From the NCBI GenBank assembly GCA_035532215.1, contig DATKRK010000322.1, forward strand, positions 1 through 15,237: a stretch of DNA of 15,237 nucleotides, in the 5' to 3' direction. Source of the stretch: JAICIG01 sp035532215. GTDB taxonomy: Bacteria > Planctomycetota > Planctomycetia > Pirellulales > JAICIG01. The number at the start of each line of letters is the position of its first letter. Positions within the stretch are counted from its first letter, which is position 1. The position numbers and the translations under genes are program-made. The notes beneath the pieces were generated by a model that was given only the letters and a program-made list of their open reading frames with translations, made no database searches and had not been told where the DNA came from. Below are positions 7,861 to 13,697 of this stretch, in pieces.

Positions 7861-8012
7861 TGGGCCTTGTTTCTCCTGCCGCAGCTTCAATTCGGCATCG
7901 CAGCCTAGGCGCGCAAACTTTGGCCAGGATAGCGTCAAATTGGCTTGGCCGGGCTGGCGATAAAGTTCTCGCGGCGAGCGGGGCGTGCTGGCAAGGGGCG
8001 CCGGCGGCGCGC

Positions 8013-8018
8013 TACAAT
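8013..8018 (+). promoter_or_regulatory. Putative -10 box (TACAAT) of the LRR-protein gene
   Basis: TACAAT lies 50 bp upstream of the chosen ATG, in a block conserved almost base for base at 10353-10358 in front of the truncated copy. A good -35 hexamer is not visible at the standard distance, so this is a weak or extended-type prediction. Its support is its preservation in both copies. Confidence 0.35.
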
Positions 8019-8068
8019 GGACCGCGGTACTTTCTGTCGCGGCGCTGCACGGGGGCGAGCAAACGGCC

Positions 8069-9967
8069 ATGAGTCCGCAATCCGAAGAATTCTCGTTGCG
8101 TCGCGCGCGGCTCCTGACGCTTCTCGTCCTGATGGTCGTCGCGGCGGCCATCGCCCTGGCCAACTTGTCGTCGGAACCGCTGACCGTTGAATTCCTCAGC
8201 GAAACCGTGTTCAAGGGGAAACCCGCCCAGCGCGCCTTCGGCTGGCCGCTCAATTGGTATTGGCGGACCAGGATCCAAAGTTCGGCGTCACGGTTCCCCG
8301 TGACGTCTCAATGGCCCGTGTCGCGGTACAGCGGCACGCATCTGGCTGCCAATGCGGCGATGTGGGGCGTGATGCTGGCGGTCGCGGCGGCGGCCTGCTG
8401 GTGGCTGCTGCGCCGGTATCGGCCTCGGCTCCGCTGGCGGCCGCGAATTACGACGCTCCTCGCATTGGCGCTCGTCTTGGCGCTGATCGTCCTCGTGAAC
8501 TTGAGCTTCGACGTTTCACCGGGACCTCGGTCACTTGCGGAATATTCAAACTACGGTTGGCCGTTGATCTGGTACTGGCGCGTCTACATCGGGTTTCCGG
8601 GATTGGCTCCCCCCTATGAAGAATCGGACTACAGCGCGGCCGCGCTGGCTGGCAACCTGGCGCTCTGGCTTACGATGTTGGCCGCGACGGCCTTCGCCTG
8701 GGAACGGTTGACGCGCCGCTATCCGCCGCGGTTGCGTTTCAGTCTGCGGACGATGCTGGCTGGAGTTGCCCTGACGGCCGCGCTTTGCGGGTGGTACGTC
8801 GCCGCCCGCGACCGGGCCGACAAACAGGACGCGTTCGTCGAGTGGCTCGCCCAGCTTCAGGGCTATGACGATGACTCGCTCGGCGACTGGTCTGGTTTTG
8901 AAGAGGATGGCGTCTATGTCGAGCGCAGGGGGCCGAAATGGCTGGGCGTGATTGGGGCGGACCGTCTTTGCCGGCACATCGTCGGCGTTCGAGTGGCTAC
9001 GCTGTATAGCAATAATGAACCGGAGGAAAACCGAGAGCTTTTCAAGCGATTGGCACGATTGCCCAGCTTGCGATTTCTCGACCTCGAACCCGACACTGAT
9101 CCCCATTCGCCGCGCGAATTGATTCCCGAGATGACCGCCATCTTGGGCGAGATGCAACAATTGCGAATGCTGAACTTCCAGTGCCGGGGCGACTATCGGC
9201 TCCGTAATTTGGATGAATATCCACAAAGCACTTCGAATGCCGCGCACGAGTACCTCGCGGCCATCGGCAAACTGACTCGGCTGGAGCGGCTCCGCTTGAG
9301 CATTTCGACGGACAGCAGCCGCGATCTGGCCTGCCTTTCCGATCTGACGAATTTGAAAACGCTCGCGCTCGACATCTACCTGTTCAATGACCGAGCCGCC
9401 GAGGAATTCGACGATCGCGAGAGCGACCGCGGCCCTCGCGTGCTCGGCCGTCTCCCCGTGCTGCCGCGGCTTGAAGAGCTGGACTTGCACAATACGCCGG
9501 TCGGCGACGAAGATCTTGGCCGGTTGGCTGGCTTCGATCGGCTCAAGTCGCTGCACCTGAGCTTGACCTCGGTCAGCGACGCCGGCCTGGCAAAGTTGGC
9601 GCCGCTCGAATCGCTGGAAGAAGTGGCGATCGATGCGCAAATTGCCACGGCGGCTGGGTTTGAAGCGCTCGTTGGGCTCAAGCATCTCAGGAAGGTCCAC
9701 ATTGCGATCTGGATTGCGATTTGGCAAGTAGACGGCGACCGTTCGGCCTCGCTGACGCTCGACAATGGTCAAGAATTGGCTGTGGCCCCCAGCGAACTCG
9801 ATCGCATCCGTCGCGCCATCGAAGCCCTGCGGCAGTCGCATCCCGGCATCGTCATCGACGGCAATGACGATGAGTTCGAGAAGCGGATCGACCTGGAACC
9901 TCCCTGGTCCAACGGCGATCCCTCCGAAATGCAGACGTTTATGCAGCGCTGGCTCTATGAACGGTAG
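8069..9967 (+). CDS. Membrane-anchored leucine-rich-repeat protein with duplicated five-TM N-terminal region
   Basis: The chosen start gives 632 residues beginning MSPQSEEFSLRRAR. The frame is open to 7985, but that stretch would translate the promoter-like block. GGGGGCGAG lies about 10 bp before this ATG. Five hydrophobic segments are visible at about 14-34, 95-114, 127-147, 190-210 and 227-245. Arg-rich stretches at 116-126 and 213-227 sit between TM2/TM3 and TM4/TM5, which suggests N-inside and C-outside topology. Two modules, each a TM, an outer loop with GWPLNWYWR (58-66) or GWPLIWYWR (163-171), and a second TM ending RRY.PRLR, form an internal tandem repeat. The fifth TM has the RFSLRTML form common in planctomycete membrane proteins. 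Residues about 322-550 hold leucine-rich repeats (LPSLRFLDLE, LTRLERLRLS, LTNLKTLALD, LPRLEELDLHNTPVGDEDL, FDRLKSLHLSLTSVSDAGL), usually binding scaffolds. Ligand and role are unknown. Confidence 0.85.
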   Translation: MSPQSEEFSLRRARLLTLLVLMVVAAAIALANLSSEPLTVEFLSETVFKGKPAQRAFGWPLNWYWRTRIQSSASRFPVTSQWPVSRYSGTHLAANAAMWGVMLAVAAAACWWLLRRYRPRLRWRPRITTLLALALVLALIVLVNLSFDVSPGPRSLAEYSNYGWPLIWYWRVYIGFPGLAPPYEESDYSAAALAGNLALWLTMLAATAFAWERLTRRYPPRLRFSLRTMLAGVALTAALCGWYVAARDRADKQDAFVEWLAQLQGYDDDSLGDWSGFEEDGVYVERRGPKWLGVIGADRLCRHIVGVRVATLYSNNEPEENRELFKRLARLPSLRFLDLEPDTDPHSPRELIPEMTAILGEMQQLRMLNFQCRGDYRLRNLDEYPQSTSNAAHEYLAAIGKLTRLERLRLSISTDSSRDLACLSDLTNLKTLALDIYLFNDRAAEEFDDRESDRGPRVLGRLPVLPRLEELDLHNTPVGDEDLGRLAGFDRLKSLHLSLTSVSDAGLAKLAPLESLEEVAIDAQIATAAGFEALVGLKHLRKVHIAIWIAIWQVDGDRSASLTLDNGQELAVAPSELDRIRRAIEALRQSHPGIVIDGNDDEFEKRIDLEPPWSNGDPSEMQTFMQRWLYER

Positions 9968-10104
9968 GCCAGGGAGCGCGGGCATGCGGCTTACGGGTTA
10001 TTCTCCCTGCCGCAGCAGAGCGAAACAACGTCTCGGCAAATCTGATTTCGGATGGAAGCGCTTCGCGCGACGGCGGCGCCCGTCCAATCACGCCTGACGC
10101 CGCG

Positions 10105-10257
10105 CTACGAGCGAAACACGTCTTTCAAAGCCAACTGCAAACCCGGAATGATCTCGGGCAGCACGACCGTGTCCGTTTCGGCGAAGACCCGAGGTTCCGC
10201 GGCGCGTCGGCGTTCGGTCAACGTCTTCGCTTCGGGATCAATTCTACCATCCCGGAA
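10105..10257 (-). pseudogene. C-terminal remnant resembling a Uma2-type protein
   Basis: On the minus strand a frame ends in a TAG at 10105-10107. It encodes about 50 residues starting FRDGRIDPEAKTLT and ending VVLPEIIPGLQLALKDVFRS. The VLPEIIPGL...DVF ending resembles one common C-terminal form of Uma2 proteins, which differs from the C termini of the three intact copies at the left of the window. There is no start codon and no nuclease core. A stop at 10306-10308 closes the frame upstream. It is best read as a gene fragment left by rearrangement. The family assignment rests on the tail only and is tentative. Confidence 0.35.
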
Positions 10258-10316
10258 GCGGCGGCGGCTAGTTGCAACAGCCGGAGCATCGGCAACGGCG
10301 CGATGCTAGACTTTGA

Positions 10317-10515
10317 GGCGGGGCGTGCTGGCGGGCGGCGCCGGTGCGGCGCTACAATGGACCGCGGTACTTCCTGTCGCGGCGCTCGACGGGGGCGAGC
10401 AAACGGCCATGAGTCCGCAATCCGAAGAATTCTCGCTGCGTCGCGCGCGGCTCCTGACGCTTCTCGTCTTGGTCGGCATCGCGGCGTGGATTGCGCTGGC
10501 CAACTTGTCTACGGA
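10317..10515 (+). repeat. Second copy of the LRR-gene promoter/leader/anchor block
   Basis: This block repeats 7977-8175 at a constant offset of 2340 bp without gaps. It includes the TACAAT box, the Shine-Dalgarno-like run, the ATG and the first about 40 codons. The stretch from just before the Shine-Dalgarno run to the codons for EEFSL is almost base-identical. Similarity fades after the ANLS codons. Upstream of about 7977 and 10317 the two sequences are unrelated, so the left junction is sharp. Confidence 0.85.
10353..10358 (+). promoter_or_regulatory. Putative -10 box (TACAAT) before the truncated LRR-family copy
   Basis: This is identical in sequence and position (50 bp before the ATG) to the box in front of the intact LRR gene. 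It implies that the truncated copy may still be transcribed. No clear -35 element is seen. Confidence 0.3.
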
Positions 10516-10777
10516 ATTGATGACCGACGATTTTCTCGTTGACGCCATGCGGCCGACAAGCCGCCGACCGCGGGGCCTCTCGGGCGCGGTGATTTATATT
10601 TTGGCCGATTCATTTATATCGCTGCACGAGCGCGCGTTCGAATCGGCGCCGCATCGCGAAATTCTCCGAGAAAACACGTGGTTCGCGCCGCGCCGGGGCC
10701 TCGCGGGGGCGCCTAAAACAGGGCCTTTTATGCCCGATCACCGCCGGTTTGGCGCCCGATTCGACGCATATCGATAA
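10409..10777 (+). pseudogene. Truncated paralog of the LRR protein: membrane anchor only
   Basis: The frame gives 122 residues starting MSPQSEEFSLRRAR. Residues 1 to about 45 match the N terminus of the LRR protein upstream, including TM1 and the ANLS(S/T)E(P/L) junction. After about DDFLVDAM the homology stops. The rest (RPTSRRPRGLSG... to RFGARFDAYR) has no GWPL.WYWR motif, no further clear TM pattern and no leucine-rich repeats. It reads like translated non-coding DNA. The promoter-like box and ribosome binding site are intact. The simplest view is a partial duplication of the 5' end of the LRR gene that runs into unrelated sequence. A short anchored peptide could still be made, but nothing shows a function. 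Confidence 0.5.
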
Positions 10778-10805
10778 ATCGCCGGCATCGGCGTTTTCGC
10801 CTGCG

Positions 10806-10829
10806 GGCCGAGGTTTTGGCCGTTTTCTT
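10806..10829 (+). terminator. Weak Rho-independent terminator candidate
   Basis: A 6-bp stem (GGCCGA with TTGGCC, one G:U pair) and a GGTT loop are followed by TTTTCTT. It lies about 30 bp after the stop of the truncated LRR-family frame. The stem is short, so the call is tentative. Confidence 0.3.
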
Positions 10830-11144
10830 GCGTCGCGGCGGTTTATCATTTCGTGGGGCGTATAAATCATGCTTTTTCGCTCCCCTCGAACCGGCCGGCA
10901 AACCGAGGCTAACGCGCCGGCGGCTTGCTTAGGCTCGCGTGTGCTTACCAGAAATCGATCGTCTCCGCAGCCTCACGGACCAAGCCGCCGCGAGATGACA
11001 CTGCACGTGCTCCGTTGCTCAGACCAAAGCGTTTCGGTTCCTGGACCCTTTTACTCGCTCGTGCCGACCGAGGCCGAACTCGCCCGCGCCGCGGGCCGCG
11101 ACCACGAAACGGCCCAGCAGCTTCTCGAACGCATCCGCCATTGT

Positions 11145-11190
11145 CGCTTTTCGCTCCGCGAAAAGGCGTCTTTTCGCGGAGCGAAAAGCG
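11145..11190. repeat. Perfect palindromic element, 21-bp stem and 4-nt loop, with self-complementary arms
   Basis: The arm at 11145-11165 is exactly complementary to 11170-11190 around the loop GCGT. Each arm is itself a hairpin: CTTTTCGC-tcc-GCGAAAAG on the left and CTTTTCGC-gga-GCGAAAAG on the right. The DNA or RNA can therefore fold as one long hairpin or two short ones. It is not followed by a T-run. It looks like a dispersed REP-type palindrome rather than a terminator. Confidence 0.7.
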
Positions 11191-11196
11191 GGCGTA

Positions 11197-11216
11197 GGTT
11201 ATGCTTCAGCATAACC
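11197..11216. repeat. Second short palindrome next to the large one
   Basis: GGTTATGC-ttca-GCATAACC is a perfect 8-bp stem with a 4-nt loop, starting 6 bp after the large palindrome. The pair may form one composite repeat element. Confidence 0.5.
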
Positions 11217-11355
11217 CGGCAAAGCGGCGCGGAACGATTGCAGTTATGCTACGGCTACTCGATCGCGATAATGACGGTTGCCAAAGCAGCCATCGCCAGC
11301 GACCGGCCGTCGCGGCGAGGCGGCCGCGGGTCTCTTCAGTTAGAGGTAAGCGCCA

Positions 11356-11751
11356 ATGTCGGACGACCTTCCCGAGCCGAGTGCGACCGAGAGCGAGTCG
11401 CTTGCGGTCGCGCCGGCCGAGGAGCCGGTTTTGCGGCGTCTGAAGAAGGAGCGGCTCTATTCCGCGGCCAAGCTGGCGATGCGGAACGCGCTGGAAGCGA
11501 ACCGGCTGGATGATGATCGCCGCTTTACGCTAACGGGCATGTTCGCCCTCGTCACGTTTGCGGCGGTCGTATTCGCGCTCGGACGTTTGTTGCCGCTCGG
11601 CTTGTTCGTCGGCGTCACCGGGTTGGCGACCGTGATCGGCATGGCAGCCTTAATGCTCTTCAAGGGGCCGCCGATGGTCGCGCAAATCGCCTGGTGGTTG
11701 CTGCTGGCGATTTATTATCTCGCCGCCCTCGGCTGGGTCGCGTGGGGCTGA
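11356..11751 (+). CDS. Small membrane protein of unknown function (three predicted TM segments)
   Basis: The frame gives 131 residues, with a GAGGT ribosome binding site about 9 bp before the ATG. The first about 55 residues are acidic and then basic and soluble (MSDDLPEPSATESES, then RRLKKERLYSAAKLAMRNAL). The rest is hydrophobic, with TM segments at about 58-78, 80-102 and 108-130. The start of TM1 (RRFTLTGMFALVTFAAVVFALGR) resembles the F-L-L-VT-AV pattern common in planctomycete membrane proteins. No family is recognised. It is the first of three consecutive plus-strand membrane genes. The gap to the next is 129 bp, so a shared transcript is possible but not evident. Confidence 0.7.
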   Translation: MSDDLPEPSATESESLAVAPAEEPVLRRLKKERLYSAAKLAMRNALEANRLDDDRRFTLTGMFALVTFAAVVFALGRLLPLGLFVGVTGLATVIGMAALMLFKGPPMVAQIAWWLLLAIYYLAALGWVAWG

Positions 11752-11880
11752 GACGGAATCGAGCGGCGTTTTCACGCCCAGAGCGGGCATTGCTCGGCTT
11801 GCCGCGGAGACTTATATTTCATCGCAGAAGTGCGAACCGCGGTCCTTCGCCTTTCGTGCGTCCGACTTGCCGAGAAGAAA

Positions 11881-12066
11881 ATGTTCGTAGGATTGGCGAC
11901 GTTTGCCGTCGGCGCGATTGTATTCCTCGTTGGAACCTGCGCGATCGTAAAATATCGACGCGTCAGAATGGCTGATTTCGATCGTATTGCAAGGATGCGA
12001 GAGTCCACGGACGAACGCCGCGCCGATGGCGCGGCCGCAAAGCGCAGTGATACGCGAATGACATAG
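11881..12066 (+). CDS. Possible small single-pass membrane protein
   Basis: From the ATG at 11881 this encodes 61 residues. A hydrophobic segment (MFVGLATFAVGAIVFLVG...) is followed by a basic stretch KYRRVR and a charged tail. That pattern fits a small inner-membrane protein with a cytoplasmic tail. A GTG at 11830 in the same frame would add 17 residues of less likely sequence. The only ribosome binding signal is a weak GAGAAG just upstream. No family is recognised. An overlapping minus-strand frame is also open, so coding status is uncertain. The position, 67 bp before the next membrane gene on the same strand, is mild support. Confidence 0.45.
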   Translation: MFVGLATFAVGAIVFLVGTCAIVKYRRVRMADFDRIARMRESTDERRADGAAAKRSDTRMT

Positions 12067-12133
12067 CGCCTGTTCGAAACGCTGTTGCGGCGCCGACGCT
12101 TCGAAACGTGACGCTTGCAGGAGGACCGTGGCC

Positions 12134-13357
12134 ATGCGATCCGACCCGCCCTCTTCGGTCGACCATCGTCGCCTCTGCGCCGCCTGGAACCGCATCGCAC
12201 ACAGGACGCGCAGGCTTCCGCTCTTCACCGGAACGCCGAGGCTCGTCACGCACGGCGAAACCATCGTGCTGACGCGCGCGCGTTTGCGTTTCCTCTTCGC
12301 GCTTCTCGGCATTGCACTGGGCGGCGCAGGTGTCGCCGTGGCCGTCCACCCCGGTCTTTGGCGGTTGATTCCTCCCCTGCCCCCGGGGATGTTCTTTCCG
12401 CACGATCTCGTCGCGGGAGTTTCGCTCGGTTTCTTGGCGATCTCGGTCCTTGTGCTCGCTCGGGCAAATCGGATCGACTGCGGAGGAAGCACGTTTCCGG
12501 GGCAGATTCGAATCGTACAAGGTGCGGTTCCCTTCGTGACCCGAGTCCGAACGAACTTGGACGAACTCTCGGTACGCCTTGCCGTGGCAGACGACCAATC
12601 GAGTTTGCCAACCGGCGTCGTGGTCCTATCGCTGCACCACGAGGATCCCGCGGCCCGCGCAATCAACGTCGCCGCAGTCGAGCGCGACAGCGATCTCCGC
12701 TCCGTGTATTCCTGCCTGGCCCAGCGAATGAAGCCCGACGACCAGACCATCGTCCGCCTCGCGTTGCCGGAAGGCAGCGAACTCGTCGTGCCGAAGACGC
12801 CACTGGGCTTCATGTCGTCGTTGCAAGTCAATTATCGACTTGCGTTTTCGGACGCCGATCATGCGGCGTTTCTGCCCACGCGATCTCGACGACGCTTTCC
12901 AGTGCATGTTTTCCTCGGCGCGATGGCCGCCAACGTTTTCATCGCAGTGCTGGCCAAATACTCGAACAATTACGGTTGGCCAATCATCTCAGCCATTTTA
13001 TTCACAGTATCATTCCTTCTCATGCTTGTCGCTCAGGCCGTTTCGGTAAGTCGCTATGAAGTAACCTTCAACCGCACACACTTGACCGTACGCGAACGGA
13101 ACCTGCTTGCCTTCCTGCATCGTTCCGAAAGCTGCCCGATCGATTGCATCGCAGCAGTGCAGATTTGTTCGAGTTCCGTGACCGGCGCGGAGTTCATCGC
13201 CTACGAACTGAACGTCGTATTCCGAGACCAGGCGGGCGAGCGTCTGCCGATCATCTCGCACGGCGATTCCGCCGCTCTGAGCGCCGACGCCGCGCAGCTC
13301 GCTCAGTTTCTTCGCGTTCCGCTATTGGACCATGCGCGAACGTCGGCCGCGCCATGA
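12134..13357 (+). CDS. Membrane protein of unknown function with four TM segments and possible PH-like C-terminal domain
   Basis: The frame gives 407 residues from this ATG. AGGAGG at 12119-12124 sits 9 bp before it. A GTG at 12128 is in frame but only 3 bp from AGGAGG, so it is less likely. Hydrophobic segments lie at about 52-72 and 90-110, and again at 256-275 and 282-304. The sequence is therefore two TM pairs, each followed by a soluble domain (about 111-250 and 305-400). The last part (VSRYEVTFNRTHLTVRERN ... CPIDCIAAVQI ... YELNVVFRDQAGERLPII ... QFLRVPLLD) has the strand pattern of bacterial PH-like domains, but this is my reading of the pattern, not a family match. Some codon choice here is less GC-biased than in neighbours. 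The function is unknown. Confidence 0.8.
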   Translation: MRSDPPSSVDHRRLCAAWNRIAHRTRRLPLFTGTPRLVTHGETIVLTRARLRFLFALLGIALGGAGVAVAVHPGLWRLIPPLPPGMFFPHDLVAGVSLGFLAISVLVLARANRIDCGGSTFPGQIRIVQGAVPFVTRVRTNLDELSVRLAVADDQSSLPTGVVVLSLHHEDPAARAINVAAVERDSDLRSVYSCLAQRMKPDDQTIVRLALPEGSELVVPKTPLGFMSSLQVNYRLAFSDADHAAFLPTRSRRRFPVHVFLGAMAANVFIAVLAKYSNNYGWPIISAILFTVSFLLMLVAQAVSVSRYEVTFNRTHLTVRERNLLAFLHRSESCPIDCIAAVQICSSSVTGAEFIAYELNVVFRDQAGERLPIISHGDSAALSADAAQLAQFLRVPLLDHARTSAAP

Positions 13358-13399
13358 AGCGCCCGTACGCTCGCGGACTTTGGCACGGTTAGCGCTGCG

Positions 13400-13419
13400 C
13401 CGGCTATTAGCCGGTTCTA
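13400..13419 (+). terminator. Weak terminator candidate after the membrane-protein gene
   Basis: CCGGC-tatta-GCCGG (13400-13414) lies about 45 bp after the stop at 13357 and is followed by TTCTA rather than a strong T-run. It is plausible as a 3' end hairpin, but the support is slight. Confidence 0.25.
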
Positions 13420-13525
13420 GGTGCACCAACTCTTATCGACCAAGACGAAGCTCCAACATTTCTTCCAGTGAGTGATCGGCAGTCTGAGACATGCGTCAAC
13501 AAGACAGCGAACTCCCGTGCAGTAG

Positions 13526-13692
13526 CGTAGGGTGGGCACTGCCCACCAGAACTGGCCGCGACTCTTTGCCGTCGCTATGAACCAACGCAGTGGCCATCGC
13601 AACGAGGCAAAGCGGCCGTGCTCACTCGCCGTTCGTTGCCAGCGAAAGATTGCGCGCTTCGGCGCCTCATGGTGGGCAGTGCCCACCCTACG
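13526..13692. mobile_element. MITE-like element with 23-bp perfect terminal inverted repeats
   Basis: The terminal repeats are at 13526-13548 and 13670-13692. They are exactly complementary and start CGTAGGGTGGGCACTGCCCA on the left. Each arm is also a small hairpin (GGTGGGC-act-GCCCACC). Inside, GGCCGCG and CTTTGCC on the left partly pair with GGCAAAG and CGGCC on the right, so most of the 167 bp can fold on itself. No transposase or frame is present, so it would be non-autonomous. No clear target-site duplication could be identified. The element type is inferred from structure. Confidence 0.6.
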
Positions 13693-13697
13693 AATGG

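Larger units (their letters stand above)
7129..8068. other. Long gene-free region with palindromes, a tandem array and a promoter-like site
   Basis: There are 940 bp between the surface-protein stop and the LRR-protein start with no convincing coding sequence. Several open frames cross it on both strands, but they are products of the 9-bp and 95-bp repeats and give collagen-like GxD or GxL strings. The left third holds three hairpin elements, the middle holds the TGGCCA-rich tandem array, and the right end holds a TACAAT box and a Shine-Dalgarno-like run. Each is listed separately. Confidence 0.6.
9968..10408. other. Intergenic region between LRR gene and its truncated copy
   Basis: No intact gene is seen here. 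The first about 135 bp hold nothing recognisable. Positions 10105-10257 on the minus strand look like the end of a Uma2-like gene, listed separately. From 10317 the sequence becomes the duplicated leader of the LRR gene, including a TACAAT box at 10353-10358 and GGGGGCGAG ahead of the ATG at 10409. Confidence 0.5.
10778..11355. other. Gene-poor patchwork region
   Basis: No gene can be called with confidence in these 578 bp. GGCCGA-ggtt-TTGGCC (10806-10821) followed by TTTTCTT is a weak terminator-like hairpin on the plus strand. A frame open from 10869 to 11513 contains one protein-like stretch after the ATG at 10995 (MTLHVLRCSDQSVSVPG, then PTEAELARAAGRDHETAQQ), with codons strongly biased to G/C in the third position. 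It then runs straight through the large palindrome at 11145-11190 and loses coding character. This could be the 5' part of a gene broken by a palindromic element, but I recognise no family. Confidence 0.4.
13358..13697. other. Intergenic region between convergent genes, mostly a MITE-like element
   Basis: These 340 bp lie between the 3' ends of two converging genes. The left part (13358-13525) has a short hairpin but no gene. The right part is the inverted-repeat element at 13526-13692, which ends 5 bp before the DUF1501 stop codon. Confidence 0.6.

Noticed and set aside
7103..7963. Collagen-like open frames on both strands (GQDGQD or GHLGHLG strings)
   Set aside because: The 9-bp repeat is a multiple of three, so every frame through it stays open and gives periodic peptides. 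The frames have no ribosome binding sites or conserved flanks, and both strands look equally good.
8546..9985. 479-residue minus-strand frame opposite the LRR gene
   Set aside because: The plus strand encodes clear TM segments and leucine-rich repeats. The antisense product has no recognisable motifs.
10610..10870. 86-residue minus-strand frame (MIYTPHEMINRRDARKR...)
   Set aside because: There is no ribosome binding site, and the Arg/Pro-rich translation crosses the region where the truncated copy decays. It could only be a repeat-derived frame.
11812..12831. 339-residue minus-strand frame over the membrane genes
   Set aside because: It is Ser/Arg/Thr-rich with no motifs. The plus strand has a strong AGGAGG and coherent TM segments.
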